In this document: in pieces, positions 54,038-63,286 of the stretch
Layout of the letters: each line of letters opens with the position of its first letter
How positions within the stretch are numbered: the first letter of the stretch is position 1
Assembly (NCBI RefSeq): GCF_020731415.2
Contig: NZ_CP088273.1
Location: 3,477,001-3,541,000 of the forward strand
Length of the DNA: 64,000 nucleotides
DNA from: Phyllobacterium sp. T1293
GTDB lineage: Bacteria > Pseudomonadota > Alphaproteobacteria > Rhizobiales > Rhizobiaceae
Direction: 5' to 3'
The notes under the pieces: generated by a model
Told to the model about the DNA's origin: nothing
Seen by the model: the letters and a program-made list of their open reading frames with translations, nothing else
The model's database searches: none
Program-made: the position numbers and the translations under genes

Positions 54038-54199
54038 AAACAGACAAAACCTAATCAAATATCCGTCAAATATACACCCATGGACGACATCAAACAATAT
54101 GAGACAAATGAATAATATGCACCCACCAAATCCCATTAAATTTCGGATATTCCCGGATACTGGCGCACAATCCTGACAATATGAGCAGAGTGCAAGTTT

Positions 54200-54255
54200 G
54201 CCCTCTCACGGCGCAAACAGGGGTTCGATTCCCCTTGGGCGTACCAATCAATTCA
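54200..54255. repeat. Right attachment site (attR), 56-bp direct repeat
   Basis: Identical over 56 bases to 32361-32416. It holds only the 3' part of tRNA-Glu, the original chromosomal 3' end displaced by the element. Confidence 0.93.
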
Positions 54256-54335
54256 CTAGTGATTATTTTTCGTTTCGTATTGATCGCTAACCACGCAAGA
54301 TCGGGTGTCGTTTGAACCCAGCTCGCGAGGAAATC

Positions 54336-55205
54336 ATGCCCAATGTTGGTTCGCCGATCAAAGGTGCGATACACGATTATTCGACGGTGGAACGCGCGCA
54401 GATTCGTTTAACTGGCTTTGCCATTAGCTCATCAGTTCTGACGGACACGCACAAAACAGCGCTGGATCAAAAAATCGTCCCGATTTTGAAAGCCGGTGGC
54501 AGCGTTTCAATCGCGGGACTGGCAAGCCGAAGCGGGGGAACTGATTTCAATTCCAAGCTTTCGACCGATAGAGCTTACGCAACTTATGACTATTTGAAAG
54601 CTGCAACAAAGGGTGTTGTTCGTGCGCGTGTCGGGGAGGCTGTGTACGGCCAGGGCGAATCTGTAGCCGCGGCATCCGGCGTGGCGGACGGTACTGAAGA
54701 TGCGTTTTATCGGGCAGTAGAAGTCTCTGCATGGACAAAAATTACGCCGCCACCTCTTGCCAAACCATCTGCGAATGCTGCACCCGCGATGATACGGCGT
54801 GTTGTTTACGCACGAGCCGGCAATCCTTCTGTTGAGGAGAAAGGGTTCGAACTGCAAGGAAGTAAATGGGCTGATCTTGCTGACGCCATCATGGACCATA
54901 AGCTTCCCGTACAGAAGAAGTATGCGATGGTCCCAAAGGATTGGGTCCTCATCGAGATCCACGAAACCAGTTACAATAATCGCGAGCCTTACGGAAACGT
55001 AACCCTCGTTACCGACGTAACCGAACATGATTATATCTGGGGTCCGAAGACGCCGCAGGTGCTTTATACCCACAAGTCGCTTTACATGTTCAATGGAAAA
55101 CGGCTTGAAGACCGGAGCATGTGGAAGAAAAGAACCTGGCACGTTGATCCGCCCAGATTTGTCCCGCGTGACAAACTTGTTCCAATTACCAAGAAAATGG
55201 AATGA
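54336..55205 (+). CDS. OmpA-like domain protein
   Basis: A 289-residue protein from ATG 54336 (frame open to 54312). The N-terminal half has an OmpA-like fold: TALDQKIVPILKAGGSVSIA then GLASRSGGTDFNSKLSTDRA and YATYDYLKAAT, which is the peptidoglycan-associated pattern without its signal peptide. The second half (about 150-289) is unrelated and ends in basic residues. The lack of a secretion signal is odd for an OmpA-like domain. It lies immediately outside the element. Confidence 0.6.
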   Translation: MPNVGSPIKGAIHDYSTVERAQIRLTGFAISSSVLTDTHKTALDQKIVPILKAGGSVSIAGLASRSGGTDFNSKLSTDRAYATYDYLKAATKGVVRARVGEAVYGQGESVAAASGVADGTEDAFYRAVEVSAWTKITPPPLAKPSANAAPAMIRRVVYARAGNPSVEEKGFELQGSKWADLADAIMDHKLPVQKKYAMVPKDWVLIEIHETSYNNREPYGNVTLVTDVTEHDYIWGPKTPQVLYTHKSLYMFNGKRLEDRSMWKKRTWHVDPPRFVPRDKLVPITKKME

Positions 55206-55293
55206 CGATCGACCGGAAATGGCCGAACCACCAGCAGGTGAATCATAATTTCAAATGGTCAGGCGAACATAAAATCAAGCAATTGGGTGGGGA

Positions 55294-55335
55294 GCCGCGC
55301 CCCGAACCGACAATAGGTTCGGGGCGTGGCTTGTC
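55294..55335 (+). terminator. Long hairpin, terminator-like
   Basis: GCCGCGCCCCGAACC and GGTTCGGGGCGTGGC form a 15-pair stem (one G-U) followed by TTGTCT. It lies between the OmpA-like gene and the convergent lldD-like gene; the T run is weak. Confidence 0.6.
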
Positions 55336-55338
55336 TGA

Positions 55339-56526
55339 TCAAGCGCGCTTTTTCTTTGCTGCGGCCACGCGAGGCTTGGTTTCAAGGCCGCTCTTGTAGA
55401 GATTATTGCGGTCGAGATTCTTGACGTCACGCTCGCCGCACAGCGCCATGGTAACATCCAGCTCCTTGCGGATAATCTCCAGCGCCTGCGTGACGCCCTG
55501 TTTGCCGCCTGCACCAAGCCCATAAAGGAAAGCGCGGCCGATAAAGGTGCCCTTGGCGCCGATGGCAAGTGCTTTGAGCACATCCTGTCCCGAACGGATA
55601 CCGCCATCAAACAGCACTTCGATCTTGTCGCCAACCGCATCGACAATATCAGCGAGAACGGAGATCGAGGAGGGCGCGCCATCCAGCTGGCGGCCGCCAT
55701 GGTTCGACACGATGATTGCATCTGCACCGGTTGAAACCGCCATGCGGGCGTCTTCAACGTCAAGAATACCCTTGAGGATCAGCTTGCCGCCCCAACGCTC
55801 CTTGATCCAGGCGACATCGTTCCAGGACAAGCGTGGGTCAAACTGTTCGTCCGTCCATGTGCCGAGCGAGGACAGGTCGCCCACACCCTTGGCGTGGCCG
55901 ACTATGTTCCGGAATGTACGGCGCTCGGTTTTGAGCATGCCAAGGCACCATTGCGGGCGTGTTGCCATTTGCCAGATATGTTTGGCGGTGAATTTGGGTG
56001 GAGCGGACAGACCATTGCGCACATCCTTGTGGCGCTGGCCAAGAATTTGCAGATCAAGGGTCAGCACAAGGGCCGAGCATTTTGCAGCCTTGGCGCGGTC
56101 GATGAGATTGTAGATGAAATCCCGGTCGCGCATCACATAGAGCTGGAACCAGAAAGGCTTCTTCGTCACCGAGGCGACATCCTCAATCGAGCAGATACTC
56201 ATGGTGGACAGGGTGAAGGGAACGCCGAATTCTTCCGCTGCCTGTGCCGCCAGCATTTCGCCATCCGCGTGCTGCATGCCCGTCAGGCCTGTCGGAGCGA
56301 GAGCAACAGGCATGGAGACGGTCTGTCCGGCCATGGTGCTTTGCAGCGTCCGGTCGGTCATATCCACGGCGACGCGCTGGCGCAGCTGGATCTTGCGGAA
56401 ATCCTCCTCATTGGCGCGGTAGGTACTCTCCGTCCAGGCACCTGAATCCGCATAATCGAAGAACATTTTTGGTACGCGGCGCTGGGCGAGCCTTTTCAGA
56501 TCAGCAATTTCAATAGGATTGGTCAT
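55339..56526 (-). CDS. lldD: FMN-dependent alpha-hydroxy acid (L-lactate) dehydrogenase
   Basis: The 395-residue protein from ATG 56526 has the FMN-dependent alpha-hydroxy acid dehydrogenase fold. Motifs are LAPTGLTGMQHADGE, the active-site SNHGGRQLDG at about 274-283 with catalytic His276, and DGGIRSGQDVLKALAIGA. It likely oxidises L-lactate to pyruvate, although related enzymes use glycolate or mandelate. The C-terminal tail is basic (AAAKKKR). The open frame runs 31 codons further, but the later start matches the family. Confidence 0.88.
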   Translation of the reverse strand: MTNPIEIADLKRLAQRRVPKMFFDYADSGAWTESTYRANEEDFRKIQLRQRVAVDMTDRTLQSTMAGQTVSMPVALAPTGLTGMQHADGEMLAAQAAEEFGVPFTLSTMSICSIEDVASVTKKPFWFQLYVMRDRDFIYNLIDRAKAAKCSALVLTLDLQILGQRHKDVRNGLSAPPKFTAKHIWQMATRPQWCLGMLKTERRTFRNIVGHAKGVGDLSSLGTWTDEQFDPRLSWNDVAWIKERWGGKLILKGILDVEDARMAVSTGADAIIVSNHGGRQLDGAPSSISVLADIVDAVGDKIEVLFDGGIRSGQDVLKALAIGAKGTFIGRAFLYGLGAGGKQGVTQALEIIRKELDVTMALCGERDVKNLDRNNLYKSGLETKPRVAAAKKKRA

Positions 56527-56728
56527 CGGTTCCGTCCGGAGGTTTCTGTTCTTGTTTGTGACAATAGCAATGATCGAGCGACAATCACTAGAATTGTATG
56601 AATGCGCATCAAAAGTCATATACGATTATTTATTTTACAGGTAAATTTAAATCGAACGTTTGGCATAAGCCCGGCAGTCTGATTATGATCGGGTTCCTAC
56701 CCGTGTCATTTCCAAAGGATACCCATTC

Positions 56729-57655
56729 ATGACCAAACAACCGGTTCTCGTGCTCGGCCGCCTCATGCCCTATTTGCTGGCTGAACTGGAGAAAAGATAT
56801 GCGGTCGAAAAACTCTATGAGGAAAAGGACGCGTTACGGTTTCTTCAGGAGAATGCCGGTCGTTTCCGCGCTGCGGTAACAAGCACTTTTACCGGTATTA
56901 CGGCTGATATGATTGATCTCCTGCCTGCGGTCGAGATCATTTCGTCCTTTGGCGTCGGTACGGATTCGCTCGATGTGGCCTATGCCAACACGAAGGGTAT
57001 CAAGGTTGCCAATACACCTGACGTCCTGAACGAAGACACGGCAAATATGGCACTGTTGCTGCTTCTGGCCTCAACGCGTGATCTGGTGAAAAATGACCGC
57101 TTTGTACGCGAAGGACGCTGGGCCAAGGGCGAGAACGCGCCATTGGCTCTGGGTATTGAAGGCAAGCGCGTTGGGCTTGTCGGGCTGGGGCGTATCGGCA
57201 GCGTGATCGCTGAAAAGCTTTTGGCTTTTGGCTGCGATGTTGCCTACCACACACGCAACAAAAAGCCCGATGCGCCTTATACCTATTATGGCAATCTTGT
57301 TGATCTTGCGCGAGACAGTGCGGCGCTGATCGCCATTCTGCCGGGTGGCGACGCAACGCAAGGGGTCATTTCGCGCGAGGTACTGACGGCGCTCGGACCT
57401 GACGGAACATTCATCAATGTGGCGCGGGGAACGGTGGTGGATGAGGTGGCGCTGGTGGAGCTGCTGCAATCGGGTGAACTTGGCCGTGCCGGGCTCGATG
57501 TATTCGCCGATGAGCCCAATGTGCCGGAAGCTCTGTTCACACTCGACAATGTGATATTGCAACCGCATATGGGCAGCGCCACGGAAGAAACACGCCGGGC
57601 CATGGCGGATCGTGTTGTCACCAATCTGGAAGCGTATTTCGCAGAAAAGCCCTAA
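56729..57655 (+). CDS. D-2-hydroxyacid dehydrogenase (GhrB/hydroxypyruvate reductase-like)
   Basis: A 308-residue NAD(P)-dependent enzyme of the D-isomer 2-hydroxyacid dehydrogenase family. The nucleotide loop is GLGRIGS at about 152-158. Arg233 (NVARGTVV), Glu262 (DVFADEPNVP) and His280 (LQPHMGSAT) form the catalytic set. Substrates are probably glyoxylate or hydroxypyruvate, but this is not certain. It is divergent from the lldD-like gene and convergent with purU, sharing a hairpin with the latter. Confidence 0.88.
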   Translation: MTKQPVLVLGRLMPYLLAELEKRYAVEKLYEEKDALRFLQENAGRFRAAVTSTFTGITADMIDLLPAVEIISSFGVGTDSLDVAYANTKGIKVANTPDVLNEDTANMALLLLLASTRDLVKNDRFVREGRWAKGENAPLALGIEGKRVGLVGLGRIGSVIAEKLLAFGCDVAYHTRNKKPDAPYTYYGNLVDLARDSAALIAILPGGDATQGVISREVLTALGPDGTFINVARGTVVDEVALVELLQSGELGRAGLDVFADEPNVPEALFTLDNVILQPHMGSATEETRRAMADRVVTNLEAYFAEKP

Positions 57656-57664
57656 GGGCCAGCT

Positions 57665-57692
57665 GGGCTTGTCGAGAAGATTCGGCAAGCCC
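57665..57692. terminator. Hairpin between convergent genes
   Basis: GGGCTTGTCGA and TCGGCAAGCCC pair over 11 positions (one G-U) around a short loop; no clear T run. Confidence 0.5.
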
Positions 57693-57702
57693 GATTTGGG
57701 AT

Positions 57703-58557
57703 TTAGCCGAACACCACCGTCTTATGGCCATTGAGCATGACACGGGATTCAAGGTGTTTTTTGACCGCCCGTGCCAGCACCCGGCTTTCAATATCGCGGC
57801 CGGTGGCAACAAAGTCCTCGGCGCTCATGGCGTGGCTGACCCGCTCGGTCTCCTGCTCGATGATCGGACCTTCATCCAGATCAGGGGTGACATAGTGTGC
57901 CGTCGCACCGATCAGCTTCACGCCGCGCTCGAAGGCCTGATGATAGGGCTTGGCTCCCTTGAAGCTTGGCAGGAAGGAGTGGTGGATGTTGATCACCTTG
58001 CCAAACAGTCGTTTGGAGATGTTGTCTGACAGCACCTGCATATAGCGGGCAAGAATGACCAGATCAGCGCCGGTGTCCTTGACGATCTTCAGAAGCGCTT
58101 CTTCCTGCTCCTTCTTGTTGTCCTTGGAAACGGGCAGGACATGGTAGGGAATACCCTCATGCTCGGCAAAGCGGCGGCTGTCCTCGTGGTTGGAGACGAT
58201 GGCGGCCACTTCCGCATCAAGCCAGCCAACCTTGATCTGGTAAATCAGGTGCAGCAGTGCATGGTCGAATTTTGATACCATAATGACGATCTTTGGCTTC
58301 TTCGCCTGATCAACAAGGGTTGTCTTCATGCCGAAACGCTCGACGGCAGGTTTCAATGCCCGCTCGACATCATCCTTGGAGGTGGCTTCCGAAGCGGCAA
58401 AGGCAATGCGCATGAAGAAGCGGTTGGTCTGGCGATCCCAGAACTGGTTGCTCTCGGCAATATTGGCATCAAGTGCCGCAAGCTCCGTTGTCACCGATGC
58501 CACAATCCCCGGCTTGTCTTCGCATGAGAGGGTGAGGACGTAGTTCTTGTTTGGCAT
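57703..58557 (-). CDS. purU: Formyltetrahydrofolate deformylase PurU
   Basis: PurU releases formate from 10-formyl-tetrahydrofolate, feeding one-carbon balance and purine synthesis. It has 284 residues from ATG 58557. An ACT domain (about 5-85, LSCEDKPGIVASVTTELAAL) precedes the formyltransferase-like domain with NIHHSFLPSFKGAKPYHQAF and TAHYVTPDLDEGPIIEQE, which holds the Asn-His-Asp catalytic set. The frame is open 49 codons further but those residues are not conserved. Confidence 0.95.
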   Translation of the reverse strand: MPNKNYVLTLSCEDKPGIVASVTTELAALDANIAESNQFWDRQTNRFFMRIAFAASEATSKDDVERALKPAVERFGMKTTLVDQAKKPKIVIMVSKFDHALLHLIYQIKVGWLDAEVAAIVSNHEDSRRFAEHEGIPYHVLPVSKDNKKEQEEALLKIVKDTGADLVILARYMQVLSDNISKRLFGKVINIHHSFLPSFKGAKPYHQAFERGVKLIGATAHYVTPDLDEGPIIEQETERVSHAMSAEDFVATGRDIESRVLARAVKKHLESRVMLNGHKTVVFG

Positions 58558-58704
58558 GTGAGGCTCCCGGGATGCGGATAATTGGCGGGGATCATAGTGA
58601 CGACTGCTTGAGCGCGTCGATACAAATGCGAAGCGCTCAGTCCTTTTTCCGGCATTCTCCTGTCCGGTCAAATGATCTTTCGTCACAGAATGATGAGATT
58701 TCAC

Positions 58705-60399
58705 CTAGTGAGCTGGCTTTGTGCCGTACCAGCGTGGTGTGTAGACCCATTTGCCGCCATCTATACGATCAAAGCTCTGGGTCAGCGATGAGCCGACGAG
58801 GATGACCGTGCGCATATCAACCTGTTCGGGGGTCAGGTCATCAAGTGTGATGACACGCAACGTTTCCGCCGGGCGGCCAATATCCCGGCCAAGTACGATG
58901 GGTGTTTCCGGTCCGCGGTGCTGGCGCAATATTTCGATGGCGCGGGGCAATTGCCACGGACGGGGTTTGGAAATCGGATTGTAAAAGGCCATGGCAAAAT
59001 CCGCCTCGGCAGCCAGCGCAATGCGCTTCTCGATAATGTCCCACGGCTTCAAATTGTCTGATAGCGACAGGATGCAGAAATCATGGCCGAGTGGTGCGCC
59101 GCTGCGGCTGGCGGCGGCGAGTGCTGCAGAAACACCGGGAAGAATCTGCAGATCAACGCCGTGCCATGCGGGATTATCCGATTCATGCAGTGCTTCGACC
59201 ACAGCGGCGGCCATGGCAAACACACCGGGGTCGCCTGAGGAAATCATCACCACAGACCGGCCAGAAGCGGCAAGTTCGAAGGCATGACGGGCGCGCTGCA
59301 TTTCCTCGCGATTATCGGTCATATGGATGATCTGATCTGATCGGAACGTTCCGGCCATGCGCACATAGGTTTCGTAGCCAAGGATGTCTTCGGCGCGTTG
59401 CAGTTCCTGTTTGACCGCCGGTATCATGAAATCCGGATCACCCGGCCCAAGACCGATAACCGCAAGGCGGCCCCGGCGATGCCCGGCCAGTGTCACATCC
59501 GCAGGGGTAGCTGCGATGGCGATAGCCAGGTTTCCATTGCCGCTCAGGCTGACCGGCTCTTTGATGAAGGCCGATACGATATCAGTCGCATCGTTTTCTT
59601 TTGCCGCAAGGATACGCAGTGGCAGATCAAGCTCTGCTGCTGTCAGGTGGAACGAAGCCTTTGCACTGTCCTCTTCAGAAATGGCAAGACACGCGACCGA
59701 GGCAAGAGCAATGCCAGCTCTAGCAAGAGCAGCCTTGAGATCATCGGCGCTGGCAATTCCGGCCACACCAATGACAGCGACCTTCGGATGAAAGACCAAC
59801 TCGCTTTTCTGCGGCAGAACATCAAAGGGCGTGACGCGGATATGCATCGTGCCATTTTCATCAACCGGCAGGCGTGCCTCTTCCAGCCACGGCGCTGGCC
59901 CATCAATGCGCACTGTCTTGCCAGCAAGCAGATCAGCAATGAAACGCTTGCCATCCTCAGGGTTTTTCAGACGAAATTCCGCAGGTGGGTTAAGCAGGCA
60001 GGTGCCGAACCGCAATTCCCCTGATGTGGTGATGGCGGGAGAGACGTCAAGAATTGTCGATAACTGCCGCGCCAATACATTAACGCCGGTTGTCCCGCCC
60101 AGAAGCGGCACGACGGCACTGCCATCATCGGCGATCGCAAGGACAGGCGGCTCTGCGCCCTTGTTTTCAAGAATTGGTGCCAATGACCGGATGGTAATCC
60201 CGGCAGAACACAGAGCGGCAATCGCATGGCCATTGCGATAATGTTCGCGCAGCGTTTCACCAAAATTGCTGTAAATCTGATCCGCGCCGTTAACGCGGCC
60301 TTCAAGCCCGTAAATGGCAACACCGGGATAGGCCGCCTTGATCCGCAAGGCCGTTTCCATGCCCTGCGCGCTCAGGACCATCAGCACAAGCTGTGTCAT
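58705..60399 (-). CDS. cobJ: CbiG-CobJ fusion: precorrin-3B C17-methyltransferase
   Basis: A 564-residue protein from ATG 60399. The N-terminal part (about 1-300, [20 protein letters not shown], with [20 protein letters not shown]) matches CbiG/CobE-type domains. The C-terminal part (about 310-564) begins with the SAM-binding [20 protein letters not shown] and includes [14 protein letters not shown], typical of CobJ. CobJ contracts the ring by methylation at C17 in corrin synthesis; the CbiG part may replace the usual CobE or open the lactone. Its start overlaps cobI by four bases. Confidence 0.9.
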   Translation of the reverse strand: MTQLVLMVLSAQGMETALRIKAAYPGVAIYGLEGRVNGADQIYSNFGETLREHYRNGHAIAALCSAGITIRSLAPILENKGAEPPVLAIADDGSAVVPLLGGTTGVNVLARQLSTILDVSPAITTSGELRFGTCLLNPPAEFRLKNPEDGKRFIADLLAGKTVRIDGPAPWLEEARLPVDENGTMHIRVTPFDVLPQKSELVFHPKVAVIGVAGIASADDLKAALARAGIALASVACLAISEEDSAKASFHLTAAELDLPLRILAAKENDATDIVSAFIKEPVSLSGNGNLAIAIAATPADVTLAGHRRGRLAVIGLGPGDPDFMIPAVKQELQRAEDILGYETYVRMAGTFRSDQIIHMTDNREEMQRARHAFELAASGRSVVMISSGDPGVFAMAAAVVEALHESDNPAWHGVDLQILPGVSAALAAASRSGAPLGHDFCILSLSDNLKPWDIIEKRIALAAEADFAMAFYNPISKPRPWQLPRAIEILRQHRGPETPIVLGRDIGRPAETLRVITLDDLTPEQVDMRTVILVGSSLTQSFDRIDGGKWVYTPRWYGTKPAH

Positions 60400-61136
60400 T
60401 CGCCGCCGCCCTGCCATCTCTCGCCGGGCACCAGAATCAGCGAGAAATAGGGTGAGGTATCTGGGTCGACATCACGAAGGGGAACAATGCGCTGCGCGTC
60501 CATGGTGGCGCGCTCGACATAAAGGGCGCGGTCCATCAGACCGAGTTCGGCAATGACATCGCGCACCTTGGCGAGGTTTTTACCGAGCTTCATGATGGCA
60601 GCCGCTTCTGTTGCGGCAAGCCGCGTTTTCAGCTCATTGGCAGGAAGCACGCCGGAAAGAACTGTCAGCGTCTGATTGCGATAAACCAGCGGAGCGCCAA
60701 GCACAGCTGCACCGCCAAGGATCGAACACACGCCGGGGACCACTTCCGTTTCATAATCCTCGGCCAGCCGGTCATGAATATACATGAAGGAGCCGTAGAA
60801 GAACGGATCACCCTCGGCGATGACAGCGACATCTTTGCCCGCATCGAGATGGGTGCGCAGAAGGCCGGTGATCTCGCCGTAGAAATCGCTGACAATGGCT
60901 TCGTAATTCATATGGGCGGGCAGCTTTTCCGTCGTCACCGGATAGATAAGCGGAACAAGCAACTGGTTTTCGTTGAGATAGGTCTCAACAATGGTCAATG
61001 CATTGCCCTTCTTACCCTTGGCTGCATGATAGGCAACGACTGGCGCGGCCTGTAACAGGCGCAGTGCCTTGAGGGTGATGAGTTCGGGATCGCCGGGACC
61101 AACGCCCAGTCCAAAGAGCCGGCCTGGCTGCGGCAT
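60396..61136 (-). CDS. cobI: Precorrin-2 C20-methyltransferase CobI
   Basis: CobI adds the methyl at C20 of precorrin-2. It has 246 residues with the SAM-binding loop [18 protein letters not shown] near 10-30 and [18 protein letters not shown] in the second half, as in other corrin methyltransferases. Its start shares one base with the stop of cobH (TAATG). It is the third gene of cobG-cobH-cobI-cobJ. Confidence 0.94.
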   Translation of the reverse strand: MPQPGRLFGLGVGPGDPELITLKALRLLQAAPVVAYHAAKGKKGNALTIVETYLNENQLLVPLIYPVTTEKLPAHMNYEAIVSDFYGEITGLLRTHLDAGKDVAVIAEGDPFFYGSFMYIHDRLAEDYETEVVPGVCSILGGAAVLGAPLVYRNQTLTVLSGVLPANELKTRLAATEAAAIMKLGKNLAKVRDVIAELGLMDRALYVERATMDAQRIVPLRDVDPDTSPYFSLILVPGERWQGGGE

Positions 61137-61762
61137 TATTCTTTCTCCGAAGCGAGTGCATTGATCGCAGCGGCGGCCATGGCGCTGCCGCCCCGCCTGC
61201 CATGCACAACCACGAAGGGAACACCGTGACTGTTTTCAGCAAGCGCCGCTTTTGATTCCATGGCGCCGACAAATCCCACCGGGAAGCCGAGGATCAATGC
61301 CGGTTTTGGTGCGCCTTCATCAAGCATTTCGAGAAGGCGGAACAGGGCAGTCGGTGCATTGCCAAAAGCGACAACAGCTCCCGCAAGATGTGGACGCCAT
61401 AATTCCAGTGCTGCGGCCGAGCGGGTATTACCCATCTCGCGGGCCAAGCCAACAACCGAGGGATCGGAGAGGGTGCATATGACATCATTATTGGCAGGTA
61501 GCCGGGCGCGCGTAACACCTTCGAGCACCATGCGCGCATCGCAGAGAATTGGTGCGCCTTTTGCCAGTGCGGCTACTCCTGCCGTTCCGGCACCAGCGGA
61601 AAAAGCCAGATCTTCGATCACATCCACCATGCCGCAGGCATGGGCGACACGCACGGCGAGTTTTTCCAGATCGGCGGGAATGCGGGTGAGGTCAGCCTCG
61701 GAGCGGATAATGGCGAAGGAGCGATCATAGATCGCCTGACCGTCGCGGATATAATCAAGCAT
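61136..61762 (-). CDS. cobH: Precorrin-8X methylmutase CobH
   Basis: A 208-residue protein of the CobH/CbiC family. [20 protein letters not shown] carries the His thought to move the methyl from C11 to C12, and [20 protein letters not shown] and [16 protein letters not shown] are typical. It forms hydrogenobyrinate from precorrin-8X. Its start overlaps the cobG stop by eight bases. Confidence 0.94.
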   Translation of the reverse strand: MLDYIRDGQAIYDRSFAIIRSEADLTRIPADLEKLAVRVAHACGMVDVIEDLAFSAGAGTAGVAALAKGAPILCDARMVLEGVTRARLPANNDVICTLSDPSVVGLAREMGNTRSAAALELWRPHLAGAVVAFGNAPTALFRLLEMLDEGAPKPALILGFPVGFVGAMESKAALAENSHGVPFVVVHGRRGGSAMAAAAINALASEKE

Positions 61763-63149
61763 GCGTTGGCCCCCCAGAGCCGGAATTGGGCGGAAGATTG
61801 CCGATACAGTCGGCAGCTTCCTCGATAGTTACATGTGCTGCCAATAGCTTGCCAAAACGCGACGGTCCATTGGTCGCACGCAGAAATATGTCGTAATACC
61901 CCGGTTCGGTTGCAACGAGCGTGACAGGTTTGGCCGAAGGCGAGGCGCAGGATTTGGTGCAGCCGGTCAGATGCACCGCGAGATTTGCCGCTTTGCCCTG
62001 CAACAGAGTGCCGAGCTTCAGGCCATCAGATTGGGTTGCCGCCAGTGCCGATCCACAGCCCGCCGAACCTGAACAGCTGATCATGGTTGCGCGCGGATTG
62101 TCGGGTTGTGTGGCGAAATCAAGCGCTTCAAGCTCTCGCAAACTATGTGCGGTCGCGGCTTCGGGTATGTCGAGCAGAAGGACGCTTTGCCAAGGCGTTA
62201 CCCGCAGCTTGCCTTTGCTGGCTTTTTCAGCCAGCCGCGCCAAGGCATCCAGTTTGTCCGGGGAAAGCCGACCCAATGGCGGCATAGCGCCGATAAGACG
62301 GAAAGCATCGCTTCGTTCCGGCAAAAGGCCGAGATGACCATACGAGCGGGGTAAGGTTCTGCGCCATTTGGCGGCACTGTCATTGCGAACCGGGAAATTC
62401 ACGCGCTTTTCCAGATCGGTGACAAATGCATCGGTTCCAATGGCAGCCATCATATGGCGCAGGCGCGACGCTGCCGGGATTGTCGCATTCCACTGGATAA
62501 AGAGATCGAGCATTGCCGTGACGAGATCGAAGGCCTGCGATGAACCAACAATACCAAGGGCGGCGATATCATCCATTTGCGTTGGCGGCGTGCCCGTCAC
62601 CCCAAAGGCAAAACGTGGATTGTCGCTATTTGCGTCCAGTGCGCTCAGCCAGATGTCATGCGGATGTTCCACCATGGCGACGCTTTCGCCGCCATCGACA
62701 AAAATAGAAAATTTCGGCGACAGGGTTTGATAAGCAGGGCTGGTCTGCAGGGTTTCAAGCAATTGCGATGCGAGTGGCCTGACATCGACCTTGCGGGGTA
62801 GAACACCTGCAATCGGGCTGATCATGACATTGCGGACATCATCGCCCCGGTCAGTCAGCGGTCCAAGCCCTGCGGCAAGCAGGGCTGCAATCAACGGGTT
62901 TTCCGTATCCGGTCGCACGCCGCGAATTTGCAGATTGGCACGGTTGGTGATTTCGATAATACCATTGCCGAACTGACGCGATGCATCGGCAATGCGGTGT
63001 GCCTGTTCGGCGCTCAAGTTACCAAAAGTCAGTTTAACCCGGCATATCGAACCGTCGAGCGCCTTGGCCATGCGAAACAATCCGGGGCAGGCGGATCGCC
63101 GGTCCTCGATCCCGCTTGTTGCAGCGATTATGGTGCTTAACTGGCTCAT
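61755..63149 (-). CDS. cobG: Precorrin-3B synthase CobG
   Basis: CobG is the oxygen-dependent, iron-sulfur and haem-like enzyme that makes precorrin-3B, and so marks the aerobic cobalamin route. The 464-residue protein has the sulfite/nitrite-reductase pattern: RNANLQIRGV-like NRANLQIRGVRPDT near 75, and the cluster motif CSGSAGCGSALAAT followed by TGCTKSCASP in the C-terminal part, which together give the four [4Fe-4S] cysteines. It is the first gene of the minus-strand cob operon. Confidence 0.93.
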   Translation of the reverse strand: MSQLSTIIAATSGIEDRRSACPGLFRMAKALDGSICRVKLTFGNLSAEQAHRIADASRQFGNGIIEITNRANLQIRGVRPDTENPLIAALLAAGLGPLTDRGDDVRNVMISPIAGVLPRKVDVRPLASQLLETLQTSPAYQTLSPKFSIFVDGGESVAMVEHPHDIWLSALDANSDNPRFAFGVTGTPPTQMDDIAALGIVGSSQAFDLVTAMLDLFIQWNATIPAASRLRHMMAAIGTDAFVTDLEKRVNFPVRNDSAAKWRRTLPRSYGHLGLLPERSDAFRLIGAMPPLGRLSPDKLDALARLAEKASKGKLRVTPWQSVLLLDIPEAATAHSLRELEALDFATQPDNPRATMISCSGSAGCGSALAATQSDGLKLGTLLQGKAANLAVHLTGCTKSCASPSAKPVTLVATEPGYYDIFLRATNGPSRFGKLLAAHVTIEEAADCIGNLPPNSGSGGPTHA

Positions 63150-63286
63150 TGCATCAGGGTTTTACAGGATGGGCGGTGGTGAGGGAAGAAATATGATCTG
63201 AAATTGCAACTTGCCACTCCTGCCAGCTTCGTTGACCCGTCAGATGCTTTCGGGCATGCATAGCCCAGCAAGCAATGGGATGCAAA

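Larger units (their letters stand above)
32361..54255. mobile_element. Integrated prophage-like/satellite-like element in tRNA-Glu
   Basis: A perfect 56-bp direct repeat (32361-32416 and 54200-54255) brackets about 21.8 kb. The right end carries a tyrosine recombinase gene. The interior is visibly richer in A+T and has many short unknown genes. Phage-type functions include ejection protein, tail spike, winged-helix and replication-like proteins. No large terminase, portal, capsid or tail-assembly gene was found. It could be a satellite that uses a helper phage, or a podovirus-like prophage that lost its structural genes. Confidence 0.9.

Noticed and set aside
63150..63286. Possible cobalamin riboswitch between cobG and cobL
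   Set aside because: I looked for the conserved B12-box core on both strands and saw nothing close to it.
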